From Chryseobacterium arachidis (lineage in GTDB: Bacteria > Bacteroidota > Bacteroidia > Flavobacteriales > Weeksellaceae), in the NCBI RefSeq assembly GCF_900129245.1, contig NZ_FQUT01000001.1, forward strand, positions 558,001-622,000: a stretch of 64,000 nt of DNA. The letters run 5' to 3'. The position numbers and the translations under genes were made by a program. A model generated the notes under the pieces. The model did not search any database and was not told where the DNA came from. It was given only the letters and a program-made list of their open reading frames with translations. This document shows positions 11,375 through 19,340 of the stretch, piece by piece. Each line of letters starts with the position of its first letter. Position 1 is the stretch's first letter.

Positions 11375-11401
11375 CTTTCGATCAACTAATAAAAGTTTAA
11401 A

Positions 11402-12367
11402 ATGGAATCCCACACGGAAAGAATACTTATTACAGGTGCTTTAGGACAAATCGGCACCGAACTTACGAACAGGCTTGTTGAAATCCACGGAGCAGATAAT
11501 GTGGTTGCTTCAGGGTTAGACAGATGGCAAAAGGGAATTACTTCTGCAGGACATTACGAAAGAATGGACGTTACGAATACGCAACTGGTAAGACAGGTGA
11601 TTAAGGATTACGAAATCACAACGGTTTATCACTTGGCTTCATTATTGTCGGGTACTTCAGAAAAGCAGCCGATTTTTGCATGGAAATTAAATCTTGAACC
11701 TCTGCTTCATTTTTGCGAGTTGGCGAAAGAGGGGCTTATTCAAAAGATCTTCTGGCCAAGTTCTATTGCGGTTTTCGGAAAAGGAATTCCAAAGGAAAAT
11801 GTAGGGCAGGATGTGGTGCTAAATCCTACAACGGTTTACGGAATTTCTAAAATGGCGGGTGAAAAATGGTGCGAATATTATTTTGATAAGCATGGAGTAG
11901 ACGTAAGAAGTATCCGATATCCTGGTTTGATTTCATGGAAAACTCCAGCTGGTGGAGGTACGACTGATTATGCCGTTGAGATTTTCTACGAAGCCATTGA
12001 AGAGGGTAAATACACAAGTTTCATTTCTGAAAACACAGGAATGCCGATGTTGTATATGGATGACGCGATCAATGCAACGTTGAAATTAATGGAAGCTCCG
12101 AAAGAAAGTGTAACGGTTCGTTCGTCTTATAATTTGGGTGGAATGTCTTTTACTCCAAAAGAATTAGCGGAAGAAATTAAAAAAGAAATTCCTGAATTTA
12201 CGATTGATTATAAACCGGATTTCAGACAGCAGATTGCAGATTCTTGGCCTGCTTCAATTGATGATTCTGTGGCGAAAAAGGACTGGGGATTGTCTTATGA
12301 TTTTGGAATTTCTGAGATGACAAAAGACATGATCAAGAATTTGAAAGTAAAATTAAATAAAAATTAA
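11402..12367 (+). CDS. tdh: L-threonine 3-dehydrogenase, short-chain (SDR/GalE-like) type
   Basis: NAD-dependent enzyme oxidising L-threonine to 2-amino-3-ketobutyrate, the first step to glycine and acetyl-CoA. The 321 residues show the Rossmann motif TGALGQIG near the N-terminus, the SDR catalytic pair Tyr146/Lys150 in YGISK and the stretch GGGTTDYAVEIFYEA, which is characteristic of the Flavobacterium/Cytophaga extended-SDR threonine dehydrogenases rather than UDP-sugar epimerases. It is transcribed alone, divergent from ggt. Assignment as a generic epimerase is possible but less likely. Confidence 0.85.
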   Translation: MESHTERILITGALGQIGTELTNRLVEIHGADNVVASGLDRWQKGITSAGHYERMDVTNTQLVRQVIKDYEITTVYHLASLLSGTSEKQPIFAWKLNLEPLLHFCELAKEGLIQKIFWPSSIAVFGKGIPKENVGQDVVLNPTTVYGISKMAGEKWCEYYFDKHGVDVRSIRYPGLISWKTPAGGGTTDYAVEIFYEAIEEGKYTSFISENTGMPMLYMDDAINATLKLMEAPKESVTVRSSYNLGGMSFTPKELAEEIKKEIPEFTIDYKPDFRQQIADSWPASIDDSVAKKDWGLSYDFGISEMTKDMIKNLKVKLNKN

Positions 12368-12388
12368 TACTTAAAGTTGATATTGAAT

Positions 12389-12396
12389 TAATTTTG
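12389..12396 (+). promoter_or_regulatory. -7 element before the deacetylase-like gene
   Basis: TAATTTTG fits TAnnTTTG, 54 bases upstream of the ATG at 12451; a TTG lies shortly upstream but at poor spacing. Confidence 0.3.
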
Positions 12397-12450
12397 TTTT
12401 TAACATCTGATTTTTAATTGATTAAAAATTTTATCTAAAATTAAGTTTAA

Positions 12451-13203
12451 ATGGTTTTATTAACTTTTAACATCGTGAATATTGAAGCTGAATGTAAAAA
12501 AGGAGTAGAAATTTCCGATGATGAAAGATTGAAAATCACAACCGAGAATACAAAAGCGATTCTTAGAATTTTAGATATTCACGATACAAAGGCAAGTTTT
12601 TTTGTGGAGATTTCTATTGCAGAAAAACTTCAGAATTTACTAAAAGCAATTTCATCTCAAGGGCATGAAATTGCTTTTTACAATAAAAATTCCAGCCTTG
12701 AAGAAATTGAAAATGTAAAGAAATTTGTTCAGGAATTTTTAGAAAAGCAGATTAAAGGAATCCGGCAAAAAGATTTTAAACAGCCACAGGAAAGTCTGAA
12801 GTCATTGGAATTTAATTACGTTTCCAATATTGATAATGCGAATATCCTTTTTCCTTTCAAACGTCTGAAAAGAGATACACAGATTAACGAAGAGGATGGT
12901 CTGAGTGTTGTTCCGGAAAGTATTTCTCCATACAGTCAGTTGCCATACAATGATTTTGTATTCCAAATGCTGCCGACAGGTTATTATCAAAGCATGGTTT
13001 TCGAAACATTGAAGAAAGATGATTTTGTTTTGATTTATCTTAACTCTTGGCAGTTTACGGATTTTAACAAATATAAGTTTGAGGTTCCGTTTTACAGAAG
13101 ATTAAATTCAGGAAAAAAAATGGAGGATAAATTAGATTCTCTCCTTAGTTGGATCAACGAGAAGGAGATGGCTACATCGCGTATGAAAGATTATATTTTT
13201 TAA
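12451..13203 (+). CDS. Polysaccharide deacetylase-like protein, active site degenerate
   Basis: A 250-residue NodB/polysaccharide-deacetylase-like protein. The N-terminal strand LLTFNIVNIEAE corresponds to the TFDVEDYF strand of DUF3473-type deacetylases, ASFFVEISIAEKL to the TFFVLG-A-E segment, and SQGHEIAFYNKNS to the GHEIGSHTYSH metal motif. The metal-binding Asp of the first motif is Asn and both His of the second are missing, so catalysis is unlikely. The end (NSWQFTDF) resembles the HPWEFD motif of that family. There is no signal peptide. Two bases after its stop comes a gene of unknown function, which suggests coupled translation. Confidence 0.65.
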   Translation: MVLLTFNIVNIEAECKKGVEISDDERLKITTENTKAILRILDIHDTKASFFVEISIAEKLQNLLKAISSQGHEIAFYNKNSSLEEIENVKKFVQEFLEKQIKGIRQKDFKQPQESLKSLEFNYVSNIDNANILFPFKRLKRDTQINEEDGLSVVPESISPYSQLPYNDFVFQMLPTGYYQSMVFETLKKDDFVLIYLNSWQFTDFNKYKFEVPFYRRLNSGKKMEDKLDSLLSWINEKEMATSRMKDYIF

Positions 13204-13205
13204 CT

Positions 13206-13853
13206 ATGAAACCCACTTTAGAATTCCCCAAAACTATAAGATTTTTAAATCGAGATGAAATTCCCAATAATCCTTCAATCTTAAAAGGATGGGAAGAAAG
13301 TAAAACTGCGAATATTGTTCAAGGATATACTTTCAGGCTTAATAAAAATAATCCTGAAAACAAATCAATTGGATTTAATTTTTTTGCTGAAATAAATATT
13401 GATAATTCTGATCTTTGGAGCTTAGTTTTATCTCTGTCACAAACATTACCTGATGTTGCTGCTGTTTTATTTGGAGATATTGACTTTGATCTTAATTATG
13501 GAAATTATGAGGAGAGAGACGGAATATTAGAATTTATTAGTCAATATAAAAAAGAACTGACTCAAGATGCTTTTATCAGCTTTGGATTGATTTATAATGA
13601 TGATGAAAGTCTGGTCGAAATATTTATTGACGAAAGTAAGTATATAAAATATTGGGGTATAGATGAAAATTTCTTCAGAGAAATAATGAATGATTTTGGA
13701 TTAAAAGAAATCGAAAACCTTGAATTTGTAGATGAGTATCCCAAAGTTCGTGAAGTTCTAACAAGATTTGATAAAGCAGCGGTTGATTCAAAAACACTTA
13801 TCGAAATATTCTCCGAAAAGTATCTAAATCAACCACTGTTTATTTTAAATTAA
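13206..13853 (+). CDS. Hypothetical protein coupled to the deacetylase-like gene
   Basis: An acidic cytoplasmic protein of 215 residues with no signal peptide or membrane segment; I do not recognise a family. It mixes predicted helices and strands and is rich in Asp, Glu, Asn and Ile. The ATG at 13206, two bases after the upstream stop, is preferred over the frame's codon at 13149, which would overlap that gene by 55 bases. Its TAA shares the TTAA at 13850-13853 with the stop of the convergent metallophosphoesterase gene, so no terminator separates the two. Confidence 0.7.
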   Translation: MKPTLEFPKTIRFLNRDEIPNNPSILKGWEESKTANIVQGYTFRLNKNNPENKSIGFNFFAEINIDNSDLWSLVLSLSQTLPDVAAVLFGDIDFDLNYGNYEERDGILEFISQYKKELTQDAFISFGLIYNDDESLVEIFIDESKYIKYWGIDENFFREIMNDFGLKEIENLEFVDEYPKVREVLTRFDKAAVDSKTLIEIFSEKYLNQPLFILN

Positions 13854-15055
13854 GCCAATTCAAAAAGCGTAATCTCCGGCAGAACACCCACTCTTCCCGG
13901 ATATCCTAAAACTCCGAAACCTCTGTTTACGTATAGCATTTTTCCTTCACTTTCATATAAATCTGCCCATTTTGGATATTTATACTGAACGGGAGACCAT
14001 TTTACATTTTTTAAATCCAAACCGAACTGCATTCCGTGTGTGTGACCGGAAAGTGTCAGATGAACGTCTATTGGATGTTTTTTAACTACATAATCGAAAT
14101 GGGTAGGGTCGTGGCTCATTAAAATTTTTGTCGCATCTTCAGGAACTCCCTTTAAAGCATCATCTAATTTTCCGAATTGTGGGAAAGGTTTTAATCCCCA
14201 GTTTTCAACGCCTAAAATGTATATTTTTTCGCCATTTTTTTCGATTACTCTGTGTTCGTTTCTCAGCATATCAAATCCGGCTTGCTTTTCGTAATCGATC
14301 AATGTGTCAAGATTTTGCTTTTTGGCATTCAAAGAGCTCCATTCCACATAATCTGCGTAATCGTGGTTTCCAAGAACGGCAAGCTTTCCGTCTTTCGCTT
14401 TGATCTTCGAAAATAGAGGAATGAAGGGTTTGAATTCATCAGCAACATTATTCACCATATCTCCGGTAAATAACACAAGGTCTGGATTCTGGTCATTGAT
14501 CAAATCAATGGCATGTTGCAGTTTGCTCGGATCAGAAAAACTTCCGCTATGAACGTCAGAAATTTGTACGATTTTATATCCTTTGAAACTTTTTGGGAGA
14601 TTTTTGAAATTAATTCTCACCCTTCTTACTGTGTGACGGTATTTTCCAAACGTAATTCCGTCGATGAACAGGGCTGAAAGAACGCCTCCCAAACCTAATC
14701 CCATAATACTTAAAAATTTCCTCCTTTCCGGGAAAAAGTTCTCGGCCGGTCGGGTGAAACCAATCAAATAACTTCCGGTTCTGAAAATATCATCAATTAA
14801 TAAAAACAGAACTATGAAAACTTTAGGCAAAATGAACACCAGAAACAAAGAGATCATAATTTGTGCTCTTACCATGCTTCTGTCGGCTCTACTGAAATGG
14901 TTGACTTCGTAGGCGAAAAACCCGTAAATAGCGAATGAGATAACCCAATAACCGATTCTTAGCCAAAGATTATCCGTTAAAGTTCTTATCGCCTGATAAA
15001 TATAAACTTCCAAAAGAAGGAAGATCGCCGCAATGATTAAAAAATTTCTTTGCAT
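13850..15055 (-). CDS. Membrane-anchored metallophosphoesterase (calcineurin-like)
   Basis: A 401-residue protein with about four N-terminal membrane helices (residues 1-115) and a calcineurin-like phosphoesterase domain. The metal-binding motifs appear in order: DVHSGS, GDMVNN, GNHDY, and SGHTHG near the C-terminus. This is the YaeI/YkuE-type arrangement; relatives act on phospholipid or UDP-linked substrates, but the substrate here is unknown. ATG 15055 (MQRNFL) is chosen because the GTG further upstream lies in the terminator hairpin of the preceding gene. Confidence 0.85.
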   Translation of the reverse strand: MQRNFLIIAAIFLLLEVYIYQAIRTLTDNLWLRIGYWVISFAIYGFFAYEVNHFSRADRSMVRAQIMISLFLVFILPKVFIVLFLLIDDIFRTGSYLIGFTRPAENFFPERRKFLSIMGLGLGGVLSALFIDGITFGKYRHTVRRVRINFKNLPKSFKGYKIVQISDVHSGSFSDPSKLQHAIDLINDQNPDLVLFTGDMVNNVADEFKPFIPLFSKIKAKDGKLAVLGNHDYADYVEWSSLNAKKQNLDTLIDYEKQAGFDMLRNEHRVIEKNGEKIYILGVENWGLKPFPQFGKLDDALKGVPEDATKILMSHDPTHFDYVVKKHPIDVHLTLSGHTHGMQFGLDLKNVKWSPVQYKYPKWADLYESEGKMLYVNRGFGVLGYPGRVGVLPEITLFELA

Positions 15056-15066
15056 AATTAGGTTTA

Positions 15067-15102
15067 AAAAAAGCACAAAGAATTATTTCCCTGTGCTTTT
15101 TT
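15067..15102 (-). terminator. Terminator of the FabH-like gene
   Basis: AAAAAAGCACA (15067-15077) pairs perfectly with 15092-15102, and a T run follows on the minus strand, just past the FabH-like stop at 15123. Confidence 0.8.
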
Positions 15103-15122
15103 ATATTTTAAATTAAATAATA

Positions 15123-16190
15123 TTAAGGAAATCTGTACACGATAGCATTGATGTTCATTCCGGCACCTACCGAAGTCATCACAATGTTACCTTTTTCTTT
15201 AAACGTTTGACCCTCCATTTTTCCTTTAATTATCAGATCAAACATGGTAGGAATAGTTGCAACAGACGAATTTCCAAAGTCCTGGATCGTCATTGGAGAG
15301 ATGGAATGGTCGTAATCTTTCACGTTATAAAGCTTGTGAAGTCTTTCGATCATGGCATAATCCATTTTAGCATTTGCCTGGTGGATCAAAATTTTGTTGA
15401 TATCTTCAATAGAAAGACCTGCGTCTTCGATGGTTTCTTTTATAGCTGCCGGAACATTTTTCAGAGCATACTCGTAGATTTTTCTACCCTGCATTCTTAC
15501 GAATAAACGGGTCTGGTCGGACTCTTTATTGATAGAAGGTCCGTTTGCTAAGTAATCCAACTCCGGTCCGTTGTCACAAATGGTGTTGTGAGCAATAATC
15601 CCAACATTTTCTTCGTCGGTCGCTTTTACAACCACCGCTCCGGCTCCGTCTGCAAAGATCATTCTATTTCTGTCGTGCGGATCTGTTACTCTGCTTAATG
15701 TTTCTGCACCGATTACCAAAATAGTTTTGGCCACTTTAGCTTTAATTAAATTGTCAGCCAAAATCATTGCTTCTACCCATCCCGGACATCCGAAAAGCAT
15801 ATCGTAAGTAACACATTTTCTGTTTCTAATGCCTAATTTATTTTTTACTCTTGCAGCCATTGTCGGCATAAAGTCAGCATATCCGTGTACAGTAACTTCT
15901 CCGAAATTACTTGCGTAAATAATATAATCTAATTCTTCCTGATCTATATTTGCGTCTGCGATAGCAATTTTTGCAGCTTCGTAACCGATTTGTGAGTTCG
16001 AAAGATCATCTTCTATAAATCTCCTGTTTTCTATTTCTGTGATTTCTACAAATTTTGAAATAGTTTCCTCAGCAGGCTTGTCAATCTTCACCCCGTCTTC
16101 TGAATAAAACTCTGAATCTAAGAAATAATCTCTTCCAATAATTCTGCTGGGAAGGTAAGATCCAGAACCAATAATGATCGTATTCGGCAT
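15123..16190 (-). CDS. 3-oxoacyl-ACP synthase III family protein (FabH-like)
   Basis: Thiolase-fold condensing enzyme of 355 residues that joins an acyl-CoA starter to malonyl-ACP or a related acceptor. The catalytic Cys135 in FGCPGW, a His in LIHQANAKM and an Asn in GNSSVATIP make up the KAS III triad. The start at 16190 (MPNTIIIGSG) fits the family and lies 27 bases from a well-formed promoter. It is not in a fab cluster here and is longer than E. coli FabH, so it may serve a side pathway instead of bulk fatty acid initiation. Confidence 0.85.
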   Translation of the reverse strand: MPNTIIIGSGSYLPSRIIGRDYFLDSEFYSEDGVKIDKPAEETISKFVEITEIENRRFIEDDLSNSQIGYEAAKIAIADANIDQEELDYIIYASNFGEVTVHGYADFMPTMAARVKNKLGIRNRKCVTYDMLFGCPGWVEAMILADNLIKAKVAKTILVIGAETLSRVTDPHDRNRMIFADGAGAVVVKATDEENVGIIAHNTICDNGPELDYLANGPSINKESDQTRLFVRMQGRKIYEYALKNVPAAIKETIEDAGLSIEDINKILIHQANAKMDYAMIERLHKLYNVKDYDHSISPMTIQDFGNSSVATIPTMFDLIIKGKMEGQTFKEKGNIVMTSVGAGMNINAIVYRFP

Positions 16191-16216
16191 TCGTTTATAT
16201 GATTTTTTTAAAGATG

Positions 16217-16245
16217 CAAAGTTAATAATTAATATTAATAACAAA
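16217..16245 (-). promoter_or_regulatory. Promoter of the FabH-like gene
   Basis: On the minus strand TTTG (16245-16242), 17 bases and TAACTTTG (16224-16217) match the Bacteroidota -33/-7 consensus. The -7 ends 26 bases before the ATG at 16190. Confidence 0.65.
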
Positions 16246-16261
16246 GAATTAAAAATATTAT

Positions 16262-16269
16262 TAAATTTG
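16262..16269 (+). promoter_or_regulatory. -7 element of the 16293 gene
   Basis: TAAATTTG matches TAnnTTTG and ends 23 bases before the ATG at 16293, divergent from the FabH-like promoter. Confidence 0.45.
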
Positions 16270-16292
16270 CAAAAATTGTACTTTACAATCTT

Positions 16293-16862
16293 ATGAAAAA
16301 CACTCCGTCCTTAAAAGGCTTACTTATTGCAGTTGTGGCGTTTATCGTTGCCTTTGGGGTCTACTTTCTCTTTTTAGCGAAAAAGAATGCTTATGTGGTA
16401 GACAATCCTACTCCAAACACATTTTACTATAAGATAAATAACGGTTCGGAAGGAACTATCGCCGGAGGGCAAACTGTTTCTGTGGATCTTAATAAAGGAA
16501 AAAATACCATTAAGGTTTTTGATCAGAATAAAAAATTATTGTTCGATTCTGCGTTTGAAGTAAATAAAGTGCGTGGTCTTATCAATATTGCCCATCAGGA
16601 TTATTATATCAATGATCAGTATTATGGATACAATCTTAAAAAAGATTCATTACTTTTGGCGCTTGATAAGACAATAATCGACGGAAAAACATATTATGGA
16701 GGAGCAAAACGCTTCAGTAAATTGTTTACAGACGATTTTTACTACAATGTGGATGAAGATTATGACAAAGTGATCAAAAACATCCAGCAGGTGGAGTCCA
16801 GATCAAAAATCTTCAGAAAGCAGGATTACCTTAATTATTATAAAGAATATTACAAGTTTTAA
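16293..16862 (+). CDS. Hypothetical single-pass membrane protein upstream of ubiE
   Basis: A 189-residue protein with one N-terminal membrane helix (about residues 9-29) and an exported, Tyr/Asp/Lys-rich remainder; the family is unknown to me. The middle part (residues 40-85) looks like beta strands, and the C-terminus is Tyr- and Lys-rich. Its stop is three bases before the ubiE start codon, so it is the first gene of an operon with ubiE and porT. Confidence 0.75.
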   Translation: MKNTPSLKGLLIAVVAFIVAFGVYFLFLAKKNAYVVDNPTPNTFYYKINNGSEGTIAGGQTVSVDLNKGKNTIKVFDQNKKLLFDSAFEVNKVRGLINIAHQDYYINDQYYGYNLKKDSLLLALDKTIIDGKTYYGGAKRFSKLFTDDFYYNVDEDYDKVIKNIQQVESRSKIFRKQDYLNYYKEYYKF

Positions 16863-16865
16863 GTT

Positions 16866-17597
16866 TTGACAAAAGATATTACCAAAATTACGCCCTACAA
16901 TTCTGATGCTACAAAGAAGAGCCAGGTAGAGGATATGTTCGACAATATTGCACCGAAATACGATCTGCTGAATCGTGTATTGTCTCTGAAAATTGATGTT
17001 TTATGGAGAAATACTTTGGTGAAATGGATGAAAAATGATAATCCGCAGGAAGTGCTGGATGTGGCTACAGGAACGGGAGATCTCGCAATTACGATTGAAA
17101 AGGGAACAGGTTCTAAAGTAATTGGTTTAGATTTATCGCAACAAATGTTAAATGTTGGCGTTATTAAAATAAAAAAACTTAAATTAGACGGCAAAATTTC
17201 CATGCAAAAAGGGGATGCAGAGAATTTACCTTTCGAGGACAATAGATTCGATGCTGTTTCCGTTGCATTTGGAGTAAGGAATTTTGAAAATCTTAAAAAA
17301 GGTTTAGCAGAATTAAGAAGAGTAGTTAAAGATAACAAGAGTGTTTATATACTGGAGTTTTCAAAGGTTGAGGGGTTCATGGGGCCATTGTATATGTTTT
17401 ATTTCAAAAATATATTACCTGCCATCGGCAGACTGGTTTCTAAAGATAACAGGGCGTATACATACCTTCCGGATTCTGTAAATGCATTTCCTTTCGGGGA
17501 AAAGATGAAGCAAATTCTTTTAGATACAGGATTTAAAAAAGTTGAATATAAAAAACTAAGTTTAGGTATAGCCACAATTTATAAAGCAACAAAGTAA
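16866..17597 (+). CDS. ubiE: Demethylmenaquinone methyltransferase
   Basis: SAM-dependent C-methyltransferase that converts demethylmenaquinone to menaquinone, the respiratory quinone of this group. The 243 residues show the SAM-binding motif LDVATGTGDLA at about 63, the family segment DMFDNIAPKYDLLNRVLS near the N-terminus and AFGVRNF. The start is a TTG at 16866: the first ATG would remove the conserved N-terminus. It sits between a small membrane protein gene and porT with gaps of three bases each, so the three are one transcript. MenG is a synonym. Confidence 0.94.
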   Translation: MTKDITKITPYNSDATKKSQVEDMFDNIAPKYDLLNRVLSLKIDVLWRNTLVKWMKNDNPQEVLDVATGTGDLAITIEKGTGSKVIGLDLSQQMLNVGVIKIKKLKLDGKISMQKGDAENLPFEDNRFDAVSVAFGVRNFENLKKGLAELRRVVKDNKSVYILEFSKVEGFMGPLYMFYFKNILPAIGRLVSKDNRAYTYLPDSVNAFPFGEKMKQILLDTGFKKVEYKKLSLGIATIYKATK

Positions 17598-17600
17598 CCT

Positions 17601-18383
17601 ATGAATAAATTTTTATTAAAAGCACTGGTTTTAGCCTCAGTAAATGTTGCAGTTTTAGCAAACGCGCAATTCAGAACCCGTAACAGAATGGATAAGTTGG
17701 AAGACTTTGACGAGCAGAAATTCAGTTGGGGTTTTTATTTGAATGGTAACAGACTAGACTACCGTATCGTTTTGAATCCTAGATATGGTATGAATAATAA
17801 TCAGAATCTTGTTACATCAAAAGAGAGCTACAGTTTCGGTGCGGGGTTAATCGCTAAGTGGAGACTGAACGACTTTTTGGATGTAAGATTAGAGCCAGGG
17901 TTACAATTTGGTCAGAGACAACTCACTTTCAATACACAATCGAACGACCAGTATGCTGCCGGAACTTTAACGAATGATCCTTTTATTCCGATGCCGCTAA
18001 CGGAAAAAGATAGAGTAAGAGACATTAAAACAACCTTGGTAGACGTTCCTGTATTGCTGGAATTCCACGGAAACAGATGGTACAACTCAAGACCTTATGT
18101 TGCAGCGGGGGTAAACTATATGGTAAACCTTCAGTCTAATTCAGATTCTACGGACGACAACATGCAGCAGGTTTTCAGATCAACAACACATAACTTTGCA
18201 TGGTCTGCAGAAATGGGAATTCAGTTTTACTTCAACAAGTTTAAGCTTACTCCGGCAGTAAGAGGTACATTTATCATGAACAACGAGATCGTGGCTGATA
18301 ATGCAACTACGCCTCCATATTGGACTTCTGCCATGTCAACTTTACAGACTAGAGCAATATTTTTCGTCCTTAAATTCGAATAA
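17601..18383 (+). CDS. porT: PorT-family outer-membrane protein of type IX secretion
   Basis: Predicted small beta-barrel outer-membrane protein of 260 residues needed in relatives for type IX secretion and gliding. It has a signal peptide (residues 1-22, cleaved after ANA), then alternating strands with aromatic girdles and an EFHGNRWYN-type loop, and ends in a Phe-rich strand (FFVLKFE). The position directly downstream of ubiE is the usual one for porT/sprT in Flavobacteriia. Three bases separate it from ubiE and a terminator follows. Confidence 0.82.
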   Translation: MNKFLLKALVLASVNVAVLANAQFRTRNRMDKLEDFDEQKFSWGFYLNGNRLDYRIVLNPRYGMNNNQNLVTSKESYSFGAGLIAKWRLNDFLDVRLEPGLQFGQRQLTFNTQSNDQYAAGTLTNDPFIPMPLTEKDRVRDIKTTLVDVPVLLEFHGNRWYNSRPYVAAGVNYMVNLQSNSDSTDDNMQQVFRSTTHNFAWSAEMGIQFYFNKFKLTPAVRGTFIMNNEIVADNATTPPYWTSAMSTLQTRAIFFVLKFE

Positions 18384-18404
18384 GAATTGTTAAAAAAATA
18401 GAAG

Positions 18405-18433
18405 AAGGAGATGCATTTTGTATCTCCTTTTTT
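18405..18433 (+). terminator. Terminator of the ubiE-porT operon
   Basis: AAGGAGAT (18405-18412) pairs with ATCTCCTT (18422-18429) and is followed by T residues, 22 bases after the porT stop. Confidence 0.8.
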
Positions 18434-18463
18434 GTTTGGAACCAAAATATAGAGCGTTTTATT

Positions 18464-18493
18464 TTTGTTAGTATTAATATTTTGTTATTTTTG
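18464..18493 (+). promoter_or_regulatory. Promoter of the coiled-coil/zapA operon
   Basis: TTTG (18464-18467), an 18-base spacer and TATTTTTG (18486-18493) fit the Bacteroidota -33/-7 consensus; the ATG follows 28 bases later. Confidence 0.65.
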
Positions 18494-18521
18494 CTAATAG
18501 TTAGAATATACAAAACCTGAA

Positions 18522-18824
18522 ATGCTTCAAGATTTAGAAAACAATTTTTCAGAATTAGAAAAAAAGATTTTAGTTTTACAAAAGAATTATAAAAATCTTA
18601 CTGAAAAATTCGTAGAATTAAGTACAGAGCATGAAGAGTTGAAGAAGAAATATGATGAGGAAAGAAGAAAAGGTCAGGTATTAGCAGAAGAGCAAAAAAA
18701 TATAAAACTTTATTCAGCAATATCAGGAAATCCTGAGCACAACAGATTGATGAAAAACCACATCAACCGATTGGTAAAGGAAATAGATTTCTGTATTGCA
18801 CAGCTTCAAAACAGTGGATTATAA
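18522..18824 (+). CDS. Coiled-coil protein preceding ZapA (ZapB-like in form)
   Basis: A 100-residue, almost wholly helical protein with heptad-like Leu/Ile spacing from residue 3 to 60, rich in Lys and Glu, then a short C-terminal helix (LMKNHINRLVKEIDFCIAQL). Its stop codon overlaps the zapA start (TAATG), so the two are translationally coupled. By size, coiled-coil content and partnership it resembles ZapB, which links ZapA to other division proteins, but this is inference from context. Confidence 0.78.
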   Translation: MLQDLENNFSELEKKILVLQKNYKNLTEKFVELSTEHEELKKKYDEERRKGQVLAEEQKNIKLYSAISGNPEHNRLMKNHINRLVKEIDFCIAQLQNSGL

Positions 18825-19105
18825 TGGAGGTAAGAAGAATCACCATCAACATTGCCGGAAGAGTATATCCGCTGAATGTACCGGCGGCAGAGGAAGAAAC
18901 ACTGCGTAAGGTCGGGAAGCAGATTGAGAATATGATTAAAGATTTTGAACAGAATTTCGATGTGAGAGACAAACAGGATGCTTTAGCCATGTGTGCCCTG
19001 AAATTGGGAACAAATGCTGAAGTGGTGTCTATGAACTACGATAAAACAATACAATCTACCAACGAAAGATTAGCCAGTATCAATCAATCGTTGAATGAAA
19101 AATAA
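18824..19105 (+). CDS. zapA: Cell division protein ZapA
   Basis: Small FtsZ-ring stabiliser of 93 residues that cross-links FtsZ filaments at mid-cell. The N-terminal strand motif IAGRVYPLNV (residues 8-17), then EEETLRKVGKQIENMI and DKQDALAMCALKL match the ZapA globular domain; a C-terminal helix follows. ATG 18824 overlaps the stop of the coiled-coil gene by one base. The 6S RNA follows directly, an arrangement also known from E. coli, where ssrS neighbours zapA. Confidence 0.88.
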   Translation: MEVRRITINIAGRVYPLNVPAAEEETLRKVGKQIENMIKDFEQNFDVRDKQDALAMCALKLGTNAEVVSMNYDKTIQSTNERLASINQSLNEK

Positions 19106-19129
19106 TGGAAATAGATTTTTTTTCCAACA

Positions 19130-19304
19130 AACTGCCTACAATAATTCTAACACATTAAAGGTAAACTCAACGCTAAACAATTACCGAACAAATGTCCATT
19201 GAATGGCGTGCCGGTTCTCCGGATTACAGACAATGGAAATCAGTTCAAATCGTGTTGATTAGGAGTTTACTCTCAATCTCTGGATTATTGTGGGCTTTTT
19301 TATT
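19130..19304 (+). ncRNA. ssrS: 6S RNA (flavobacterial type)
   Basis: A gene-free stretch between zapA and rny folds into one long interrupted hairpin, as 6S RNA does. The outer stem pairs GCCTACAATAATT (19134-19146) with GATTATTGTGGGC (19283-19295); the middle stem pairs GTAAACTC (19161-19168) with GAGTTTAC (19263-19270); an inner arm contains TCCATTG/CAATGGA (19214 with 19231 region). A T-rich tract after 19295 makes a terminator. 6S RNA binds RNA polymerase in stationary phase. The identity rests on fold and location, not on a covariance search. Confidence 0.72.
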
Positions 19305-19340
19305 TTATTATTTGAAGACAATTAAAACTCAATATAGATT

